Assembly (NCBI GenBank): GCA_017470115.1
Contig: JAFUEZ010000002.1
Coordinates: forward strand, 1-49,664
From: Bacilli bacterium
Lineage (GTDB): Bacteria; Bacillota_I; Bacilli_A; RFN20; CAG-826
Reading direction: 5' to 3'
DNA: 49,664 nt
The position numbers and the translations under genes were made by a program. Positions 17,401 to 25,323 of the stretch are shown here, one piece after another; position 1 is the stretch's first letter; each line of letters opens with the position of its first letter. The notes beneath the pieces are model-generated. The model worked only from the letters and a program-made list of their open reading frames with translations, did not search any database and was not told the DNA's origin.

Positions 17401-18106
17401 CATGGACTGAATCACCAATCTTTAATTGTAAATCTTCATAATATTGGCTCAATTGTCCAGCATATAACATGATTGCGTAGTCACCATCTTGGACATAAAC
17501 GCCACTATAAACGTGTCCGTTAGTTCCTGTTGTTGGTTCAACTGTAGCAGTAATAATACCTTCAAATTCAACTTCATCGTTGGCTTTAATTGTTCCATTA
17601 GTAATACCTTCTCTTAAAGCTTGAAGTGTAATTGTATTATTAACTTCTGGTAAAACTGTAATATCAACAGTAGCAGTGATTTGGCCAGCTTTAACTGTGA
17701 TTGTTGCTGTACCAGCACCAACTGGTGAAAGAACTCTACCTGAAACAGAAATAACTTGTGGGTTACTTGATGTAGCAACTGCAAGACCATCTGTGAAGTA
17801 GTCAGATGTATTTACTGTTGTACCATCACTTAATACGATAGTAGCATCAATTGTTCTTGTTTTACCCTTGACATGCCATTCCTCTTGTAAAGCTTCCGTA
17901 TTTGTGATTGTGATACTAGCAACTTTAGCTTCTTCTTGTTGGCCGCCACCGCCACCTTGACCTTCGTCGTCTTTGTTATCACTAGCTACTGGGTTTTCGT
18001 AATTTTGATGAAAGAATTCATTTAAATCACATGATGATAAGACCATTGCACTGCTTAAAACTAAAACTGAAGCAGCAATAATTTTACTTAATCTTTTCTT
18101 GGCCAT
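14447..18106 (-). CDS. Large surface lipoprotein with Ig-like (BIG2) and OB-like domains
   Basis: The 1219-residue protein starts with a lipoprotein signal (LSSC, lipidated C26), then a Gly/Gln-rich linker. In order, at approximate positions: a BIG2-type Ig domain (62-150), an OB-fold-like domain (155-265), a related second domain (270-390), a second BIG2 domain (393-485), two copies of a unit containing a Y-x-LGL-x-x-x-NL-x-K motif and an LGTY-x-(S/T)-(F/Y)-NT-(L/I)-S motif (about 490-640 and 650-790), another OB-like domain (800-890), a third Ig domain (about 1000-1075) and a C-terminal beta-rich domain. The OB-like domains resemble those found in secreted nucleases such as YhcR. No nuclease active site is evident, so it may bind nucleic acid or glycans. 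A strong AGGAGGT precedes the ATG. Confidence 0.75.
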   Translation of the reverse strand: MAKKRLSKIIAASVLVLSSAMVLSSCDLNEFFHQNYENPVASDNKDDEGQGGGGGQQEEAKVASITITNTEALQEEWHVKGKTRTIDATIVLSDGTTVNTSDYFTDGLAVATSSNPQVISVSGRVLSPVGAGTATITVKAGQITATVDITVLPEVNNTITLQALREGITNGTIKANDEVEFEGIITATVEPTTGTNGHVYSGVYVQDGDYAIMLYAGQLSQYYEDLQLKIGDSVHVKGVNSPYGGFNEIKPSEITKEIQGNLAKPNVLTVSGEDYADAEHKLLGKDSNLAKVTNAVYKSGTITVANKVHNNLIFGFPKTDGSLVDVAVAVSYHLGTDALNALKAVTDTLKPGDKVNLDGNISVNENKFQFALNFLEGKTPAQCVVPTGESQTLAQPESIKITAADDVKELEVGKKLQLSAEVTPADAVQTVKWSSSDATIAKVGEDTGLVEGIGQGKVTITATSTVLDTVKATFELDVKENNDPYDIVSNPEVNVAYRLGLYQENLSKAIYSDGKESGNYLATTENIGDGADWYVEDVSKEGDAEKTYKLYTQDDETKKYLNLVDREYTSQGQQKISHDPKLQDEGTTIWKFNTEYNTFTTEVGTDGEMYLGTYNSFNTLSMSKISYAKTSFVSHFMSIRPKLVKEAPKVDTPYLLGLSQDNLNKNLFFVGEMDGYYYKTTASAQFAKNIYFESATGGYYMYFKGEASAKKYLNYVQTDETHKGVVLADTAVSVWTYNSEHNTMTTVLQDVTYYLGTYGTYNTISASAISKIGTSFPTHLFESVIADDSGETPDTPDTPVEDPKTFVELTKTDVKVTDWKAVVTHVAGKNVYLDDGTAGILAFCKEAASGISVGDYVKVSGTTSTYNAAIQIADAEVTKLTEGTPNELCAINPLTQAKAKELFDAKSTVPGGRYSLRTGAIGGSGNYLTWAYGEINMETGANATAGMQAGKIYDVEGYVQGIYKSQYLLFVVTKATVVETELTSLTCKASADKVKVDEEITLSAEGNAGADVSNVTFQITEGSDKATINGNKLKGVAEGTVKVVAKCGSVTSEPITITVEKKEEQGGETPTVKKVTLTTKDFNVEYTGSNIVYGNITGSATVENQSVGLAGYYANYGNGLQMNKESFLCNTSAFPGYITEIKINWNSNTTTTKNVLIMSAGTTAMTSLISTGTYVAPSAVTTSSFDASDKITYFNLSHHKSTSGAVYIDSIEISYSVVA

Positions 18107-18164
18107 AAATATTACCTCCTAAAACTTATGATCCTATTTGACAATCTATAACGATTGATTTTTC

Positions 18165-18629
18165 CTATTGAACGAAGACATTGTTATTAATGTCTCGTAA
18201 AAGTTCGGTATATTTTTTATGTTTTGTAATTCCTTGGTAAAGTAAGATTCCTCCACTTACAATTCCAGCAACTCCAATAACAAGTAAAACAATAAAAACT
18301 TTAAACTCTGTTGAACCGAACGATAATTGGCCACCTAAAGCAGCCTTAAAAGACATGAGGAAGAAAAGGAATGAAATAATTGTCAAAATTATTCCGATAA
18401 CTAAAAAACACATGCCTGTATTACGTGAATTACTAGCACGATGAATTTCAGCATGTGATGCTCTTGATAAAGCCTTAATTTCTTCTTCGTTTAAATCTTC
18501 TTTAATGATATGTCCGCATCTTGGGCAGACATATGTAACTTTTGTATTTGCAGTTCTAAAACCAGCTGCTTCTGGAGCAACTTTTTGTTGGTTTTCTTTT
18601 AAATCGTATCCGCAATGTGAACAATACAT
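18165..18629 (-). CDS. Zinc-ribbon membrane protein
   Basis: The 154-residue protein has two CxxC pairs near the N-terminus (CSHC, CPRC; about residues 3-6 and 35-38) that can form a zinc ribbon. A helical segment follows, then two membrane helices (about residues 74-96 and 105-130). The C-terminus is polar. Such zinc-ribbon/two-helix proteins are common in Firmicutes and of unknown role. No ribosome site is seen before the ATG. It lies between the nuclease train and the large lipoprotein gene on the same strand. Confidence 0.65.
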   Translation of the reverse strand: MYCSHCGYDLKENQQKVAPEAAGFRTANTKVTYVCPRCGHIIKEDLNEEEIKALSRASHAEIHRASNSRNTGMCFLVIGIILTIISFLFFLMSFKAALGGQLSFGSTEFKVFIVLLVIGVAGIVSGGILLYQGITKHKKYTELLRDINNNVFVQ

Positions 18630-18740
18630 AATTTTAACTAATTTATTATAATAAATTGTTGCTTGAGTTTACACTATTTTTTAATAAATTGGAATTAACT
18701 TAACATTAATATTATTAATGTTTGCATTTTTGCTCATAAA

Positions 18741-19868
18741 TTATTTGTCTTCATGTATATAAAGTTTATTTTTTGCTGCATATGCATTTGCATATGCTAA
18801 ATAATCAAAATATAAAACATCTTTATAATACATTTCTTCGTATTTATCGTATAAAGCGTGTTTTGCTAAACCGGCTTTAACAATATCAAAATTAAGTAAT
18901 CTTAAATCACTAAATGTAGGATTTTGTTTTGTAGTGTACCAAACAAAGCCAAGATATCTTCCATAATTTTCATGTAGTGCTCCACCTCTACAACTTTGAA
19001 CATATATCAAAGTGGCTGAGCTCATTTTTTCATTATTAAATGCTTTAGCGGTGTCTCCGTATTTTTCTCCACCTCCATCACCATGATCAATTTCTGGAGT
19101 GTCAATCATTAAATATCTTACTGATGTTGATGAACTTAATGAACTACCACTTGGCCAATTGAAAAAAGTTGTGTCTCCATCTCCAAGACGTCTTACTGTT
19201 GCTTTTTCATATCCTCCATAACTTTTATCTCCGCTTTCAAAAGGTAGACTACCATATTCTTCACTATCAAGCCTTGGTCCTTCTAAGATTTCTTCTTCCG
19301 TTACAGGTGTTTCTAAGTTTCCAAGGTATTTTGTGACGCCTTTTCTAGCTTTCACGTAATTCATCCTGTCAAATTTATCTCTATCTAAAAAGTGATTTGG
19401 TAATTTGATTAAAGATTGTTGATCAACATAACTTGTATTAAATTCTTTAAATCCTAGTGAATCAATCATGCGATTTTTTTCATCAACTAGTTCAACGTAA
19501 TAAAGCCCATAAAGTGTATTGTCTTCAAGTTTTAAAATAGTTGATGTTGAATCAGTAAATGTCGATTCTTGGTTTTCAACTAATACCAAATTAGATTTAG
19601 AAATCTGAACTCCTTTAAAGTTATATGAAAGTCTAAGGTTGCTTCCTGAATAAACTTTTAAAGTTAAATTTGATATATCAAAAGGCTCTTCTTCAAGCGT
19701 TCCAAGTTCTAAAATGCAATCATTAATAGATTCACCTGCATAGAATTCTGATATAAAAATATTGGGTTTCTGCAGGGTTTTTGAATTTTCTCCTGCAAAA
19801 TCACAAGAAAAAACACCTAGTGAAAAACTAAGCGAAGTTAGAAATACTAAGTGTTTAATTCTTTTCAT
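18741..19868 (-). CDS. Staphylococcal nuclease-type lipoprotein with N-terminal lamin-tail-like domain
   Basis: The 375-residue protein has a lipoprotein signal (VFSC, C22). An Ig-like region (about 35-150) resembles lamin-tail domains of secreted nucleases (IFISEFYAG, DISNLTL). The SNase domain covers about 220-370. The Ca2+/catalytic residues of micrococcal nuclease are all matched: GDGDT, the Arg and Glu of VRYLMIDTPE, and the Arg in YGRYLG. It should be a surface-anchored, Ca2+-dependent, sugar-nonspecific nuclease. It starts two bases after the preceding nuclease gene and is the last gene of the transporter train. Codons just after the lipobox Cys carry an in-frame copy of the dispersed repeat. 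Confidence 0.88.
   Translation of the reverse strand: MKRIKHLVFLTSLSFSLGVFSCDFAGENSKTLQKPNIFISEFYAGESINDCILELGTLEEEPFDISNLTLKVYSGSNLRLSYNFKGVQISKSNLVLVENQESTFTDSTSTILKLEDNTLYGLYYVELVDEKNRMIDSLGFKEFNTSYVDQQSLIKLPNHFLDRDKFDRMNYVKARKGVTKYLGNLETPVTEEEILEGPRLDSEEYGSLPFESGDKSYGGYEKATVRRLGDGDTTFFNWPSGSSLSSSTSVRYLMIDTPEIDHGDGGGEKYGDTAKAFNNEKMSSATLIYVQSCRGGALHENYGRYLGFVWYTTKQNPTFSDLRLLNFDIVKAGLAKHALYDKYEEMYYKDVLYFDYLAYANAYAAKNKLYIHEDK
19755..19782 (-). repeat. Dispersed short repeat, in-frame copy inside the second nuclease gene
   Basis: On the minus strand it reads AAAAACCCTGCAGAAACC then CAATATTTTT and encodes the linker KTLQKPNIF, starting eight residues after the lipidated Cys. Upstream bases 19792-19797 (TGCAGG on the minus strand) can pair with its CCTGCA, as in the copy at 49120. 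Confidence 0.5.
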
Positions 19869-19870
19869 TT

Positions 19871-21313
19871 TTAGCTAACTAAAATTAAATCAGTTGAGTC
19901 TCTTAAAACAATTTGATAACCCAAATTACCTGATGTTGAAAGATGGAATGAATAAATTCCTTTGAGTTTGAATGTATGATTTTTATAATCTTCAAATGTT
20001 TTCCATTTTGTGATTTCATCATTAGGATCTGGCTGATAAAGGAATGGAATATAAATTGTAAATGGAGTTCTATTACCACCTAATGTTGTATAAAGAGTAA
20101 CATTAGCAGGGGTTGAAGCTGAATCATAACCACCATTACAATATATTTCTTCATTTACAGAAATAGGAGCAAATAACATATCATCACTTGCATAATCATT
20201 TGTTGCACCTAAATCCATTGCACCAGATTTAAATTCATGAACTTTTAAGTGATCAGGAATTGTTTCAGGTGTAAATAAAATTTGTGTATTATCAGGATCA
20301 TCAGTTTTAATTTTTGGGAAACCATGTACTGCAGTAATTTGGAATCCAAAATTTTCACTATCTTGAGCAAGTCCACAGAGTTCAAGATAAGTATTTGGAA
20401 CTGTGTATTTGCTTGGAATAGAGTTCATTCCACCAAAAACATTTAAACCAGCATATTCGATTTTGCCTGTTTCTTCATCTTCAAAACCGGCTTGTAAATA
20501 TAAAATTCTATTAGCGTAGCCAACAACTGTTCCTTGTACTCTTACTTTTTTGTTGTCGTATTTATTTTTATGAGTTGGATCATGTAAGCAAGTAATAATT
20601 TCTTTTTTAATGCTTAAAAGTGATGTGTCTTCATATTCGCCATAGTTATATTCATCATCTGGTTCTCCAGAAAATAACATAAGCTTAAAATCTCTAGCTT
20701 GTTGGTTAGCGGCCATGAATGTGTCTTTAAATTCTGGGAATTTTTCGAGGTTTTTAACAAGTGATAATCCTTCTTGAACTACCCATAAATTTAATAAAAC
20801 AAGTTCATTATAAGGACAGTTTTCTTTGTCGCTAACCCAAACAAGAGATAAATATCTAGTTTGTGTTGAATCTAATTCTGGTGCTGCGTATCTATCGATA
20901 ACAGTAGATGTAACAACAATGGTTTTTGCTTCTTCTAATTTTCCAGTTGTAAATTTTGAAGCTTTTTTACCATATGGTTCAACATCACCTGTAGATTCAG
21001 GTGTATCAATTCCATAATATCTAGATTTGACAAGATCTTCTCCAGGGAAATCTTTTTGTTTAAAGTGAGATGTATCTCCATCGATTCCAGTATAAAGTTC
21101 TACTTCAGCAATTCCATCTTTAAAGAAATTTTTACCTTTATAATCGACTTTTAATCTGATGTTTTGATCTGTATGAACATAATCAATAAAGCCTTCTCTT
21201 TCGTTATCTTTTTCTCCATTACTTGGGAATAGATCACATCCTGTAGCACTAAAACTAGTTACAGCAAGAAGTCCAGAAAGGAATAAAGTTTTAAGTGAGT
21301 TTTTAATTCTCAT
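19871..21313 (-). CDS. Staphylococcal nuclease-type lipoprotein with OB-like C-terminal region
   Basis: The 480-residue lipoprotein (SATGC, C26) carries an SNase domain at about residues 68-215. It has IDGDT, the Arg and Glu of RYYGIDTPES, and a later Arg (TQTRYLSL) matching the R35, E43 and R87 set of micrococcal nuclease, so it is probably active. The second half contains an OB-fold-like module (KKVRVQGTVVGY...) and a further beta-rich region, which could hold the substrate. I chose the ATG at 21313 because AGGAGGT sits directly before it; a GTG two codons upstream overlaps that site. It is co-directional with the binding-protein genes nine bases upstream. Confidence 0.86.
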   Translation of the reverse strand: MRIKNSLKTLFLSGLLAVTSFSATGCDLFPSNGEKDNEREGFIDYVHTDQNIRLKVDYKGKNFFKDGIAEVELYTGIDGDTSHFKQKDFPGEDLVKSRYYGIDTPESTGDVEPYGKKASKFTTGKLEEAKTIVVTSTVIDRYAAPELDSTQTRYLSLVWVSDKENCPYNELVLLNLWVVQEGLSLVKNLEKFPEFKDTFMAANQQARDFKLMLFSGEPDDEYNYGEYEDTSLLSIKKEIITCLHDPTHKNKYDNKKVRVQGTVVGYANRILYLQAGFEDEETGKIEYAGLNVFGGMNSIPSKYTVPNTYLELCGLAQDSENFGFQITAVHGFPKIKTDDPDNTQILFTPETIPDHLKVHEFKSGAMDLGATNDYASDDMLFAPISVNEEIYCNGGYDSASTPANVTLYTTLGGNRTPFTIYIPFLYQPDPNDEITKWKTFEDYKNHTFKLKGIYSFHLSTSGNLGYQIVLRDSTDLILVS

Positions 21314-21322
21314 AAACACCTC

Positions 21323-22792
21323 CTAATTAGATGTTCCATTTACAGCTTTTGAAGCAATTTCATATGCTGCTGCAAATGATGCATCGAGATTTTCTTCTAA
21401 AGTATCTTTTTTATATGTATTAAGTAAAACGTTAGTAATAATACCTTCAACTGCATCACGTGCTTTATCACTACCAACAAATACTGGATAATTGAAATAA
21501 TTACCATTAATTTCTTTAACAACAGTATTTGCACAAACTGACATGTAGTCTTTTTCAGCTAAATATTCAGCATAATCTGCGTTTGTATAACAAGATTCTC
21601 TAACTGGAATATATCCGTTTGATGTAAGAGCAATGTTAATATTGTTCTTTTCGTTTGTAATATATTTAAGGAATTTCCAAGCATATTTACATCTTAAATC
21701 GTTCTCTTCTTTTGAAATACCAGTATTATTTAACATAGTTAAAGTAACGCCTTGAGAAACATATTTTGCTCTTTCGGCTGGTGTATTTTTATAAACAGGG
21801 AATTTACAAACGCCATTTTCAAATGAAACACCTGGATCACTATATCCACTACCACCAGTTGAACCAACAACAAAGATTGATTTTCCAGCAGTAAACCATG
21901 CAGATGAATATTGGTTTTTATTAGATCCTTTTGTAAGGATTAACCCTGCATCATATAAACTCTTGATTTCAGCAACCATTGCTTTTGCTTCATCATTAAC
22001 AAAGTCAACAGAGCCTTTGCCATCTTTATACGAAATATAATTAATGCCTCTTTGGAAACATTGAGAAATGAAATAGTTACCATCACTATCGTAATATAAT
22101 GGACAAGCATCAGCGTCAGTTAAGCCATATTTTGCTCTATTTGCATTAACATATTGAAGCATATTGATAAGTTGATCCCATGTTATTTCATTCATGTATT
22201 TTGTAACACCTGTTTGAATTCCCATGTCGCTTAAAACTTGCTCAACAACTTTCTTGTTATATAGCATGAGTTCAGTTGATTTCATATAAGGAAGAGAATA
22301 CATTCCTTCTCTAATATATTTTGTTCCTTCTTCAACAAATGAAGAGACAAAATCATCAATTCCTTTTTTAGATGGGTTGAGTTCTTCTTCTGCAGCAAAT
22401 CCAAGATCAGGATCGTTAACAAATTTATTTAAATCAACAACATATTCTCCTGGAGTATGTTCTTTGCCTAAATATGTAGCTACGTTATCAGGATAGGCGA
22501 CTGTTAAAGTTGGAGTTGTGCCGGTTGTAAAACTATCGGTGACAAATCCTTCAACTTCATCGTATCCTCCACGTGGATCAGGAACCACTTCAACGTCAAC
22601 ACCCTCTTTCTCCTTTATGATTTTACTAAAAGCAGTGCATTGTCTTTTTAAAACTTCTGTGGTTTCTTTATTAAATGTTGTCCAAAAAGGAATAATGATT
22701 TTATTTGAAGTGCTGTCACCTCCTCCACATGAAGCAAGGCTAATTAACCCAGCAACTGTTAAAATAAACGTGCAAATCCTTGATTTTTTCAT
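21323..22792 (-). CDS. ABC importer solute-binding lipoprotein (second copy)
   Basis: The 489-residue lipoprotein (LASC, C22) belongs to the family 1 extracellular solute-binding proteins (sugar type, COG1653). Typical features are a fold start in PFWTTFNKETTEVL, an internal SLPYMKSTELMLYNK segment and a C-terminal helical region. It aligns along its length with the neighbouring binding protein at 22812 (shared PYPD/YPDAV, KSTE, YDSDGN/YDSDAN, PIRES, KARDAV segments), so the pair arose by duplication and divergence. It is preceded by AAAGGAG. The ligand cannot be told from sequence; context points to nucleosides, nucleotides or oligonucleotides. Confidence 0.88.
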   Translation of the reverse strand: MKKSRICTFILTVAGLISLASCGGGDSTSNKIIIPFWTTFNKETTEVLKRQCTAFSKIIKEKEGVDVEVVPDPRGGYDEVEGFVTDSFTTGTTPTLTVAYPDNVATYLGKEHTPGEYVVDLNKFVNDPDLGFAAEEELNPSKKGIDDFVSSFVEEGTKYIREGMYSLPYMKSTELMLYNKKVVEQVLSDMGIQTGVTKYMNEITWDQLINMLQYVNANRAKYGLTDADACPLYYDSDGNYFISQCFQRGINYISYKDGKGSVDFVNDEAKAMVAEIKSLYDAGLILTKGSNKNQYSSAWFTAGKSIFVVGSTGGSGYSDPGVSFENGVCKFPVYKNTPAERAKYVSQGVTLTMLNNTGISKEENDLRCKYAWKFLKYITNEKNNINIALTSNGYIPVRESCYTNADYAEYLAEKDYMSVCANTVVKEINGNYFNYPVFVGSDKARDAVEGIITNVLLNTYKKDTLEENLDASFAAAYEIASKAVNGTSN

Positions 22793-22811
22793 AATTTTGC
22801 TCCTTTAAAAA

Positions 22812-24296
22812 TTAAAGTTGTTTTGATGCTGCATCGTAAGCTTCTTTAAATATTGCATTAATTTCATCGTCGGTTCCGTTACAAGTTTTGCCTAAAACTT
22901 TACCCATTAAACCGTCGACAGCATCACGAGCCGCATTACTTCCTTTAAATGCAGGAGATGTGAAGTACATTTGTTGGAAATCAGCAACCTTATTTGCGAC
23001 TCTAGCATCTAACATATCTTGTGTTTTAGGAGTACAGTTCTTTTCATTATATACATCTTCATAATCTTTAGTAGCATAAGCAGACTCTCTAATTGGCATA
23101 TAGTTAGCGGTTGTTGACCATAATAAAGCATTTTGTTTTGTAATGCAGTGTCTATAGAATAACCATGATGCTAATGCTCTATTTTGATCCGTTGTTCCAT
23201 CTGCTTTCAAGTGTCTTAAGAAAGTCATTGATGGTCCTTGTAAAAGAACTTTTGCGTTACTATTATCTTTTTGAGGAAGTCTAAATACACCAATATCAAT
23301 TGTATTGTTTGCAGGTGAATAATATTGAGTACCTGCTGTTGAACCTACTGCAAATAAGCTTTGGCCAGCTTGCATATATGTATTTGATCTAACGTTTGTT
23401 GAAGCTTGTGAATTTATGTAATGGTTTTTAGCATATCCATTAAATTTCTTACATAAAGCTTTCATTCCATCGTTACTAAATAACAATTTACCAACACCAT
23501 TTTCTACTTTTGTATAATCGTATCCATATTGTTCAGCAAGTGTGATGAAAAGGTTTGCATCACTATCATAACTTAAAACTGCCCAACCGTTATCTCCGGT
23601 CTTATCGATATAATTCTTACCTGCTTCTGTTTCTGTGAAAGCAACTAGTTTTGGGCAGAAATTATCAAAGAATTCATCCCATGTAAGATTATCAAGATAT
23701 CTTTGGTTAATTGGATCACCATTATTAACGCCATCAAGTTCAAGGCCTAAGATTTTACTTCTATCGTAGTAAACAATTTCCGTGGATTTTGAAAATGGCA
23801 TTGAGAATGTACCTGTTGAGGTATATTGTCTGCCTTCTTCTAAAAATGATGGAAGAATGTCCTTTAAATCTTCTTCTGAAAGTCCATAATCTTTATTGTT
23901 AATATAATTATCAAGTTTAATTGCACGAGCAGCATCAATATAATCAGCAACAGCATCAGGATAAACCATTGCTAAATCAGCATAGACACCGCTATTAAAT
24001 CCGTCTTTAACAGTCGAAGCGATATCTGAATAACTTCCTGAAACAATATCAAGCTTAACAGTGACGTTTGGTTCAATTTTCTTAAACGAGTCAATCATTG
24101 AATTTAAAGCATCTTGGTTGTTCTTACCAGCTGTTGTTGAAAAAGTAATTTCAGTAGCTTCTTTAATTAATCCTTCAGTAGTAGGTGTATCATCGCTACC
24201 ACTTCCATCACCATTACCACCAAGATCGCATCCTGTAAGCAAGAATCCGGCTGCTGCAAATACTAATAATTTTTTAAATGTTTTACCAAAAACCAT
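22812..24296 (-). CDS. ABC importer solute-binding lipoprotein (first copy)
   Basis: The 494-residue lipoprotein (LTGC, C23) is of the family 1 solute-binding type. It has the segments MPFSKSTEIVYYD, LTWDEFFDNF and MPIRESAY seen in sugar-type binding proteins. The start is the ATG at 24296, six bases after GGAGGT; the open frame continues 49 codons upstream into the permease gene but has no start signal there. It follows the inner-membrane permease genes and precedes a diverged paralogue, so one permease pair may be served by two receptors. Confidence 0.9.
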   Translation of the reverse strand: MVFGKTFKKLLVFAAAGFLLTGCDLGGNGDGSGSDDTPTTEGLIKEATEITFSTTAGKNNQDALNSMIDSFKKIEPNVTVKLDIVSGSYSDIASTVKDGFNSGVYADLAMVYPDAVADYIDAARAIKLDNYINNKDYGLSEEDLKDILPSFLEEGRQYTSTGTFSMPFSKSTEIVYYDRSKILGLELDGVNNGDPINQRYLDNLTWDEFFDNFCPKLVAFTETEAGKNYIDKTGDNGWAVLSYDSDANLFITLAEQYGYDYTKVENGVGKLLFSNDGMKALCKKFNGYAKNHYINSQASTNVRSNTYMQAGQSLFAVGSTAGTQYYSPANNTIDIGVFRLPQKDNSNAKVLLQGPSMTFLRHLKADGTTDQNRALASWLFYRHCITKQNALLWSTTANYMPIRESAYATKDYEDVYNEKNCTPKTQDMLDARVANKVADFQQMYFTSPAFKGSNAARDAVDGLMGKVLGKTCNGTDDEINAIFKEAYDAASKQL

Positions 24297-24330
24297 AATT
24301 TTACCTCCGTTTTTGTCTATATAATATCTT

Positions 24331-25314
24331 CTAACCTTTGATGCCGGCTCTTCCAACGCCACGCATAATATATTTTCTAAAGAAGATAAATAACAAGAAT
24401 AATGGGACAGTAACGACAACTGTTGCTGCCATTTGATAGCCAAATTGAGTAATTCCGCTATCTGGATCTGAGAAGCTTGCGCCTCTTAAACCATTTGAAA
24501 TAAGTCTATATTCACTTTTTTGTGTAACAAGATTTGGCCACACATATGAGTTCCAAGTACCCATGAATTTTAAAATTGTAATAGAAATTAAGGTTGGAGC
24601 TGCAAGTGGAACCATAACTTTCCAGAGATAACTCCAATCTGATTTTCCATCAACCTTTGCTGCTAAATATAATTCATTAGGAATTTGGTTGAAATTTTGT
24701 CTAAGTAAATAAATGTAATAAACACTAACCCAGAAAGGAACAATCATTGATAAATATGCATCAAGTAAAGTTTGATTTTCACTAACCCAGCCAAATGATG
24801 CAACGGTAATGTAGTTAGAAATAACCATCATTTCACCAGGAATCATCATTGTCATAAGGAAAATACCAAATACTTGTTCTCTTCCTTTAAATTGAAGTCT
24901 AGCAAAAGCAAACGCTGCAAAAATTGTTGTAATTAATGTTCCTAGCGTTGAGAAAATTGCAACAACAATAGTGTTTGTCATGTAAGTTAAGAAATTAAAT
25001 GCTTGGAAAACATAAACATAATTGCTCCACATAACAACTGTTGGGAAGAATGTCTGTGTTGTAGCCATAATTTCATCGTTATTTTTAAGTGAAGTAATGA
25101 TCATCCAATAGAATGGAAGAATCATAATTAAAGCTAATGCAGTGATTGCAATATAAATGATAATTGTCCAGAAAGTTGATGAAACTTTTTCACGCTTTCT
25201 TAAAGTTTCAACAGTGGCGTTTCCTTCTTTAATAACAAGATTAATATCTTGTCCTTGGAGATTGGTCTCAGTGAAATCAATATAAGATTTTTTATTTAAA
25301 ACTTGTTCTGCCAT
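24331..25314 (-). CDS. ABC importer permease, MalG/UgpE type
   Basis: The 327-residue protein has an N-terminal cytoplasmic tail of about 45 residues and six membrane helices. The EAA loop needed for ATPase docking is NELYLAAKVDGKSDWSYLWK, at about residues 215-235. It belongs to the carbohydrate-uptake type 1 (CUT1) permeases (COG0395). It is preceded by TTAGGAG, nine bases from the partner permease gene. CUT1 systems import sugars or glycerol phosphates, but the linked nucleases suggest a nucleic-acid breakdown product here. Confidence 0.92.
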   Translation of the reverse strand: MAEQVLNKKSYIDFTETNLQGQDINLVIKEGNATVETLRKREKVSSTFWTIIIYIAITALALIMILPFYWMIITSLKNNDEIMATTQTFFPTVVMWSNYVYVFQAFNFLTYMTNTIVVAIFSTLGTLITTIFAAFAFARLQFKGREQVFGIFLMTMMIPGEMMVISNYITVASFGWVSENQTLLDAYLSMIVPFWVSVYYIYLLRQNFNQIPNELYLAAKVDGKSDWSYLWKVMVPLAAPTLISITILKFMGTWNSYVWPNLVTQKSEYRLISNGLRGASFSDPDSGITQFGYQMAATVVVTVPLFLLFIFFRKYIMRGVGRAGIKG

Positions 25315-25323
25315 AAATTTCTC

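Noticed and set aside
18702-18722. AACATTAAT/ATTAATGTT hairpin after the last nuclease gene as a terminator
   Set aside because: The stem is only A/T pairs with one G/C and no T run follows on the minus strand.
24297-24443. 49-codon upstream extension of the first solute-binding lipoprotein
   Set aside because: It overlaps the permease gene; the ATG at 24296 has GGAGGT and is followed by a proper lipoprotein signal.
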